A stretch of DNA of 56,602 nt from an uncultured Alphaproteobacteria bacterium (lineage in GTDB: Bacteria; Pseudomonadota; Alphaproteobacteria; HIMB59; GCA-002718135): the NCBI GenBank assembly GCA_902592345.1, contig CACJEE010000006.1, positions 1 through 56,602 of the forward strand, in the 5' to 3' direction. Both the position numbers and the translations under genes were made by a program. The stretch's first letter is position 1. Every line of letters begins with the position of its first letter. Positions 51,901-56,602 of this stretch are shown piece after piece. The notes beneath the pieces are model-generated. The model saw nothing but the letters and a program-made list of their open reading frames with translations. It had not been told where the DNA came from and ran no database searches.

Positions 51901-52315
51901 CCCCATTCCAGATAAAGAATATTCTTTACAAATTGATAAAGGAAAAAACCTTATCGTTCGTTATTTAGCAAAAGGTGATCCTAGTGCAAATGGTTCAAAT
52001 TCTGTATTTTTTGAACTAAATGGGCAGCCAAGGACTATTGACATTATAAATAATGAATTTTCCAAAAATGTTTTTATTAATTCTAAAGCGGAAGAAGGAA
52101 ATAAAAATCATGTAGGCTCACCACTTCCCGGGCAGGTTTCCAAAATATTTGTCAGTGAAGGTGAAAAAATACTTAAAGGTGACAGGGTTTTGGTTATTGA
52201 GGCAATGAAAATGGAAACAACTATTTCAGCAGAAAAAAGTGGAACTATTAAAAAAATCCATCTCAAATCAGGAGATAATGTTGAGACTAAGGATTTATTA
52301 ATTGAAATTGATTAA
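48875..52315 (+). CDS. pyc: pyruvate carboxylase
   Basis: Biotin carboxylase, HMGL-like carboxyltransferase (TDTTMRDAHQSLLATRMRT) and biotinyl (IEAMKMETTI) domains in one 1146-aa ORF. Confidence 0.97.
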   Translation: MKKIKKILAANRSEIAIRIFRAAEESGIRTAAIYSKEDRFALHRFKTDESYLVGEGKGPIQAYLDINSIIDIAKKAGVDAIHPGYGFLSENPEFADLCEKNEIIFIGPSKEILSRLGNKIAAKEVADEAGVSTIPSVKVSADNKQNIHNEVDKIGYPVIVKASWGGGGRGMRVVRSADELSEQIEFAQSESKKAFGKDEVFIEKFLEDAAHIEVQILGDKHGNVVHLYERDCSLQRRHQKIIERAPAHFLEQVSRDSICSSAVKIAKHVNYHGAGTVEFLFDKKNKQHYFIEVNPRIQVEHTVTEEVTGIDIVKAQIKIAEGLKIGDHPSLPSQENIRLDGYAIQCRVTTEDPLNNFMPDYGKIMTYRSASGFGVRLDGATAAAGSIITPYYDSLLVKVTTWAQTTEDCIRRMDRALREFRIRGVKTNLVFLESLINNDDFKSGNYNTNFVDTNKDLYKFKPKKDRASKIISYLGNIIVNGHVDIKGRTNDFSLADPVIPNFDKNRNANNYVEELKNLGPDKFIQEIRNKKYTLITDTTMRDAHQSLLATRMRTDDLVNIAEFYSNNLSELFSIECWGGATFDTSMRFLKEDPWDRLEKINQQAPNILKQMLLRGSNGVGYKNYPDNVVKFFIKEAAKAGVDVFRVFDSLNLIDNMRISIEEIRAQNKICEGTICYTNDVTNPQEKKYTLKYYINLAKELEKAGSHIIAIKDMAGLCKPEAIKFLIKELRNEISLPIHFHTHDTSGTSSATVLAAIEAQIDIVDLAMDSMSGLTSQPALGSLVSIMKQNHNDPKLDEGHIREVSLYWEQVRKNYKAFETDFKGGSSDVYVHQMPGGQFTNLKEQARSLGITTDKWGLVANMYAEVNKMFGDIIKVTPSSKVVGDMALYMITNDLTPEDILDPNKEISFPLSVVEFFKGEIGIPLGGFPQELQKKILGNEKPLTKRAGSILPSINLDEEKAKLEKKYEEKISDQHLASYLMYPKVFEDFMNHRQNFSDTSILPTELFFYGPIPDKEYSLQIDKGKNLIVRYLAKGDPSANGSNSVFFELNGQPRTIDIINNEFSKNVFINSKAEEGNKNHVGSPLPGQVSKIFVSEGEKILKGDRVLVIEAMKMETTISAEKSGTIKKIHLKSGDNVETKDLLIEID

Positions 52316-52317
52316 CG

Positions 52318-52839
52318 TTAATTTATCAACTTAAATTCTCGATAACATTGCTCTAAAGCTTGTTTTGAATTTAATAAGTCAGTCTTACTCCCTCTTAATT
52401 CAAAGTATTCAACTCTTTTGTTAGTTGATGACTTATTAAAAAATAAAAATAGCCTGCAGTTCTCACTATCATATCGCAGAGTGTATACAAATCCATCAAC
52501 CCGTGAAAGTTGGGGTTGTCCCAGTAGACTTAAAATTTTGTCTTCTTTTTTTCCAATAAAATTTATCTCTGCTAATTTCTGCTGACTCTCAACTATATTT
52601 TTATTCTCTTCTTTTTTTTCTTGGATGTTTTCTATTTCTTCTTCTATTTTTTTTTCTTCAATTGTCTTGTTTAAAACTATTTGTTCACCAGTTTCTTTTT
52701 GCTGAGCAGACTCTTTGACTTTGTTACCGATGGTGTTAGTTACCTTGATTACTTCTTTGGTAATCTCTATGGTAGAACATCCCCAAATAAATAATAATGG
52801 TAAAAGAAATAAAAATATCCGCATTGCTCTTATGGTCAA
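52318..52839 (-). CDS. lipoprotein, possibly SmpA/BamE-like C-terminal domain
   Basis: Lipobox IWGCS, charged coiled-coil spacer, then INFIGKKEDKILSLLGQPQLSRVDGFVYTLRYDSENCRLFLFF. Confidence 0.55.
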   Translation of the reverse strand: MTIRAMRIFLFLLPLLFIWGCSTIEITKEVIKVTNTIGNKVKESAQQKETGEQIVLNKTIEEKKIEEEIENIQEKKEENKNIVESQQKLAEINFIGKKEDKILSLLGQPQLSRVDGFVYTLRYDSENCRLFLFFNKSSTNKRVEYFELRGSKTDLLNSKQALEQCYREFKLIN

Positions 52840-52899
52840 ATATATATATGTAATATGTTTATGATTACATCTATTAAATCATCTTTCTTAGAATACAAA

Positions 52900-53481
52900 A
52901 TGACTATTTTAAGAAATAAAAAAACTTCTAATTCTTTGTTTAGACAAACAATGAACGAAGTTAGCTATTTAATTGCTGCTGAGGTGCTTAAACATCTGAA
53001 ATATAAAAAAATCACTGTACAAACACCTTTGATTAAAACCAAGGGGGTGGATTTAGCTCAGCAAGTAATTCTTGTTCCAATTTTACGAGCTGGTCTTGGC
53101 CTATTAGAAGGCTTTGTTAAATTTTTGCCTGATGCAGAAAAAGGTCATATTGGTTTGTATCGTAATGAACAAACATATGAGCCCGTTGAGTATTTGTGTA
53201 AACTACCTAAAACAAAAAACAAAAAAGTGTTGGTTCTTGATCCAATGTTAGCAACTGGTAACTCATCGATAGCAGCAATTAATTTAATTTTAAATAAAAA
53301 TGTAAACATAAAAGATATTTTCTTAGTATCCCTACTTGCGGCACCTGAGGGAATTAAAAATTTACAAAAAAAACACAAGTCACTTCATATTTTTACATGC
53401 AAAATTGATGCTAAATTGAATAAAAATAAGTTCATTGTCCCTGGTCTTGGTGACGCAGGGGACAGATATATGGGCACCTAG
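52900..53481 (+). CDS. upp: uracil phosphoribosyltransferase
   Basis: LVPILRAGLGLLEGFVKFLPDAEKGHIGLYRNE, VLVLDPMLATGNSSIAAI, PGLGDAGDRYMGT; start probably ATG 52900. Confidence 0.95.
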   Translation: MTILRNKKTSNSLFRQTMNEVSYLIAAEVLKHLKYKKITVQTPLIKTKGVDLAQQVILVPILRAGLGLLEGFVKFLPDAEKGHIGLYRNEQTYEPVEYLCKLPKTKNKKVLVLDPMLATGNSSIAAINLILNKNVNIKDIFLVSLLAAPEGIKNLQKKHKSLHIFTCKIDAKLNKNKFIVPGLGDAGDRYMGT

Positions 53482-53589
53482 ATTATTTATCCACGATATA
53501 AAATTTTAATTAATTTTAATAATTTTTTTTTAGGATAATAATGATATCAATTAATTATCTATTTCGGAAATAATGAGGAGATATTGACT

Positions 53590-54567
53590 ATGAAAAAAAT
53601 ATTAAATATTTTTGTTGTATCTTTCGCACTTGTATTTTCATCAAATCTTTTTGCAAATAAAATTGGTGTAATTTATGACTCTGGCGGAAAATTCGACAAA
53701 TCTTTTAACGAATTAGCATTTAGAACTGCTGAAAGAGTAAAAAACGAACTTGGTTGGGATATGATCGAGTTTGAAGCTGCTAACAATACGCAGATTGAAC
53801 AAGGTATGAGAAAAGTTGCTGATAGAGGGGCTACTCTAGTTGTAGCAATGGGTTTTGCTCAAGCTGATGCAGTTGCTGCTATTGCACCACAATATCCTGA
53901 TATTAACTTTGTTGCGGTGGATGTATGTTGGGTAGATGATCCTGCAGGTAATATTTATCAAGCTTGTTACTTAGAGCATGAAGGTTCATTTCTGGTTGGG
54001 GTAATTGCTGCTATGGCATCAAAAACTGGAACAATAGGTTTCGTAGGTGGAATGGATATTCCATTAATTCGAAAATTCCAAGGCGGTTATGAACAGGGTG
54101 CTTTACATGCTAATCCTGATATTAAAATATTAGCAAATATGACAGGCACAACTCCTGAAGCTTGGAACAATCCAACTAAAGGTGCAGAGCTAACTAAAGC
54201 ACAAATTGATGGTGGCGCAGATGTTGTTTACCAAGCGGCTGGCGGAACCGGTATTGGTGTTCTTCAAGCTGCGGCAGACGCTGGTATCATGGGAATTGGT
54301 GTTGATACAAACCAAAACTGGATGCATCCAGGAAGCATGTTAACTTCTATGTTAAAGCGTTTGGATTTAACGATCTTTGAACAAGCTGAAAAAACTGCTG
54401 CTGGAACTTTTGAGCCAGGTATTAATATTCTTGGACTTGCTCAAGGTATGGTAGGCTATGCTACTGAAGATGGTATGGTAACTGATGAGATGGCTGCTGC
54501 CGCAGATGCTGCTGCTGCAGGCATTATAGATGGCTCTATATCAGTTGCAGACTGGTCACAAGAGTAG
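53590..54567 (+). CDS. BMP/PnrA-family ABC transporter substrate-binding protein
   Basis: KIGVIYDSGGKFDKSFNELAFRTAERV; signal peptide; strong GAGGAG SD. Confidence 0.93.
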   Translation: MKKILNIFVVSFALVFSSNLFANKIGVIYDSGGKFDKSFNELAFRTAERVKNELGWDMIEFEAANNTQIEQGMRKVADRGATLVVAMGFAQADAVAAIAPQYPDINFVAVDVCWVDDPAGNIYQACYLEHEGSFLVGVIAAMASKTGTIGFVGGMDIPLIRKFQGGYEQGALHANPDIKILANMTGTTPEAWNNPTKGAELTKAQIDGGADVVYQAAGGTGIGVLQAAADAGIMGIGVDTNQNWMHPGSMLTSMLKRLDLTIFEQAEKTAAGTFEPGINILGLAQGMVGYATEDGMVTDEMAAAADAAAAGIIDGSISVADWSQE

Positions 54568-54579
54568 TTTAGAAAAAAC

Positions 54580-54624
54580 TTTTTGGTGAGACCAAAAATT
54601 AAAATATAAATTTATGGTCTCACC
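54580..54624 (+). promoter_or_regulatory. pair of mutually exclusive hairpins at the start codon of the ABC ATPase gene
   Basis: Hairpin A 54580..54587/54591..54598 (TTTTTGGT/ACCAAAAA); hairpin B 54585..54594/54615..54624 (GGTGAGACCA/TGGTCTCACC). Confidence 0.55.
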
Positions 54625-56134
54625 TATTCTTGAATTAAAAAACATTAACAAATCTTTTGGCCATGTTCAGGCCAACAAAAATATTAATCTTACAATTAAA
54701 AAAGGAACTATTCACGGTATTATCGGTGAAAATGGGGCTGGCAAATCAACTCTAATGAGTATTGTATATGGTCTCTATCAAGCTGATACTGGCTCAATAA
54801 ACGTAAGCGGAAAAGAAATTAAACTTAGATCGCCCAGAGATTCTATTGAGAGTGGTATCGGGATGGTTCACCAGCATTTTATGTTGGTAGAAAATTTTAC
54901 CGTTATTGAAAATATTGTTTTGGGATTTGAGGGAGAATTTGTTTTTGGAAAAAAATTAGAAAAAGCAAAAGAGGATTTACAAAAGCTATGTGAGACGTAT
55001 AAATTAAATATAGATTTAGACTCTGTTATTTCTGATTTATCTGTTGGATTTCGCCAACGTGTAGAAATTTTAAAATCCCTATACCGCGGTGCTGAAATAT
55101 TTATTCTTGATGAGCCTACTGGCGTACTAACCCCACAAGAAGTTGATGAATTGTTTAAAATACTCCGATCTTTAAAAGAAGAAGGAAAAACAATTGTTTT
55201 AATTACACATAAACTTAATGAAATTATGGACTTAACAAGTGAGGTGTCAGTCATGCGCCAAGGTGAAGTAGTAGGGCACACTAAAACTACTGATACTAAT
55301 AAAGAAAAGTTAGCTGAAATGATGGTGGGACGAAGTGTTCTTCTTAGACTAAACAAAGCAGAAGCAAAGCTTGGTGATGTTGTTTTTAAGGTTGAAAATC
55401 TTACTGTCAAAGATGATCTTGATGTTACAAGAGTAAAAAATGTAAATTTTGAAATCCACTCTGGAGAAATTTTAGGTTTAGCAGGTGTAACAGGTAATGG
55501 ACAAACAGAATTATTAGAAGCTTTGTCTGGTATTAGAAAAGTTGAATCAGGTGCAATATATTTAAATGATGAAAAAATTTCTGACAAAGATAATCTGCTT
55601 GACCCAAGAGAATTAAAAGAAAAAGGCCTTGCTCACGTGCCGGAAGATCGGCAAAGAATGGGATTGGTTACAGACTTTAAGGCTTATGAAAATTTAATTT
55701 TTGGTTATCATGATCAAGAACCGTACTCAAAATCTTCTATTCTTAAAGATGGTGATATTTTATCTTTTTCAAAAAAAGTAATGGAAGAATATGACGTTAG
55801 ACCAAGATCTCCCCAGCTAATAACTTCTAATTTTTCAGGAGGCAATCAACAAAAAATTATTTTAAGTAGAGAGCTTAATGAAAATCCAAAAATTCTATTA
55901 GTTGGCCAGCCAACAAGAGGTGTTGATATAGGGGCAATTGAATTTATTCATCAAAGATTGATTGATATGCGTGACAAAGGGGCAGCTATTTTATTGGTTT
56001 CTGTTGAGCTTGATGAAGTGCTTTCTCTTTCTGACAGGATACTTGTTATGTTTGATGGCAATATAGTGGGAGAGAGAATTAATAAAGATGTTACTGATAG
56101 AGAGCTTGGATTATTAATGGCAGGGGTTGCATAA
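54614..56134 (+). CDS. ABC transporter ATP-binding protein (two nucleotide-binding domains; nucleoside/sugar type)
   Basis: GENGAGKSTLMSIVYGLYQADTG Walker A; second-half NFSGGNQQKIILSREL signature. Confidence 0.96.
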   Translation: MVSPILELKNINKSFGHVQANKNINLTIKKGTIHGIIGENGAGKSTLMSIVYGLYQADTGSINVSGKEIKLRSPRDSIESGIGMVHQHFMLVENFTVIENIVLGFEGEFVFGKKLEKAKEDLQKLCETYKLNIDLDSVISDLSVGFRQRVEILKSLYRGAEIFILDEPTGVLTPQEVDELFKILRSLKEEGKTIVLITHKLNEIMDLTSEVSVMRQGEVVGHTKTTDTNKEKLAEMMVGRSVLLRLNKAEAKLGDVVFKVENLTVKDDLDVTRVKNVNFEIHSGEILGLAGVTGNGQTELLEALSGIRKVESGAIYLNDEKISDKDNLLDPRELKEKGLAHVPEDRQRMGLVTDFKAYENLIFGYHDQEPYSKSSILKDGDILSFSKKVMEEYDVRPRSPQLITSNFSGGNQQKIILSRELNENPKILLVGQPTRGVDIGAIEFIHQRLIDMRDKGAAILLVSVELDEVLSLSDRILVMFDGNIVGERINKDVTDRELGLLMAGVA

Positions 56135-56602
56135 TGGTTGCAGCTGTAGATAAATCTAGAGTGCCTTGGTGGGTATCAAATTTAATTGTTCCCCTTGTAA
56201 ATTTAATTTTAGCTTTGTTAGTTTCTGCTTTGTTTATATTTATTGCTGGAGAAAATCCAGTTCAGGCAGTTAAATTAATTATATATGGATCATTCGGTTA
56301 CCTTGATGGTTTTGCATACACTCTTTATTATACAACAAACTTTGTTTTTACTGGCCTAGCTTTTGCGGTTGCTTTTCATTGTCGCCTATTTAACATTGGT
56401 GGAGAAGGTCAGGCATATATCGGCGGTCTTGGAGTTTTTCTTGTAGCAATAAATGTTAGTTTTTTACCTGTACCTATTGTCTGGCTTCTAGCAATTGCAG
56501 GAGCCTTTATTTTTGGAGCAGCGTGGGCATTTATACCAGCCTATCTTCAAGCTAAAAGAGGCAGTCATGTTGTTATAACTACAATCATGTTTAACTTTAT
56601 TG
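56134..56602 (+). CDS. ABC transporter permease, N-terminal part (continues off the right edge)
   Basis: Translation from ATG 56134: MVAAVDKSRVPWWVSNLIVPLVNLILALLVSALFIF...FNIGGEGQAYIGGLG..., BPD_transp_2-like. Confidence 0.9.
   Translation, partial: MVAAVDKSRVPWWVSNLIVPLVNLILALLVSALFIFIAGENPVQAVKLIIYGSFGYLDGFAYTLYYTTNFVFTGLAFAVAFHCRLFNIGGEGQAYIGGLGVFLVAINVSFLPVPIVWLLAIAGAFIFGAAWAFIPAYLQAKRGSHVVITTIMFNFI

Noticed and set aside
53487-53495. TTATCCACG, one mismatch from a DnaA box
   Set aside because: Single isolated occurrence with no cluster; expected by chance in an AT-rich sequence
54868-55587. 239-aa minus-strand ORF
   Set aside because: Antisense to the clear ABC ATPase gene; Ser/Phe/Thr-rich shadow frame
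55634-55639. CACGTG hexamer, checked as a third parS
   Set aside because: Flanks (GCTCACGTGCCGG) do not match the TTTCACGTGAAA core
1-56602. CRISPR arrays, transposases, prophage structural genes, toxin-antitoxin or defence systems
   Set aside because: Looked for but none seen; apart from the accessory genes noted, the window is mostly housekeeping genes

Overview
The window is a compact, very AT-rich bacterial chromosome segment. Gene content and order suggest a marine alphaproteobacterium of the streamlined SAR11/HIMB59-like type (inference). About 55 protein genes, one tRNA-Gly(GCC), one clear terminator and several regulatory sites can be supported. Main blocks: (i) left accessory end with a 2OG-Fe(II) oxygenase, a GSCFA protein, a sulfotransferase and an egtD gene flanked by tRNA-Gly and a degenerate tRNA-Gly copy; (ii) ftsK-lolA, a porin, leuS-lptE-holA; (iii) an oriC-proximal type block parB-parA-rsmG-mnmG-mnmE-rho | maf-aroE-coaE-dnaQ-timA-GH24 lysozyme-smr, with two parS-like palindromes; (iv) a DUF3108/GT39/double-PAP2 envelope operon; (v) hslUV and hisB-H-GNAT-A-F-E; (vi) rdgB-rph-hrcA-grpE-dnaK-dnaJ-dapB; (vii) sulfotransferase, nth, pyruvate carboxylase, upp and a BMP-type ABC transporter that runs off the right edge. 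Most notable: the egtD islet bounded by tRNA-Gly remnants; a T4-type lysozyme gene in the slot I expect mltA to occupy; two mutually exclusive hairpins at the start codon of the BMP-transporter ATPase gene; matching CTTG-N18-CCAT heat-shock promoters at dnaK and hslV; a tandem two-domain PAP2 protein; and parS/oriC signals whose apparent skew polarity looks reversed. All observations were made by eye; no searches or folding computations were run.
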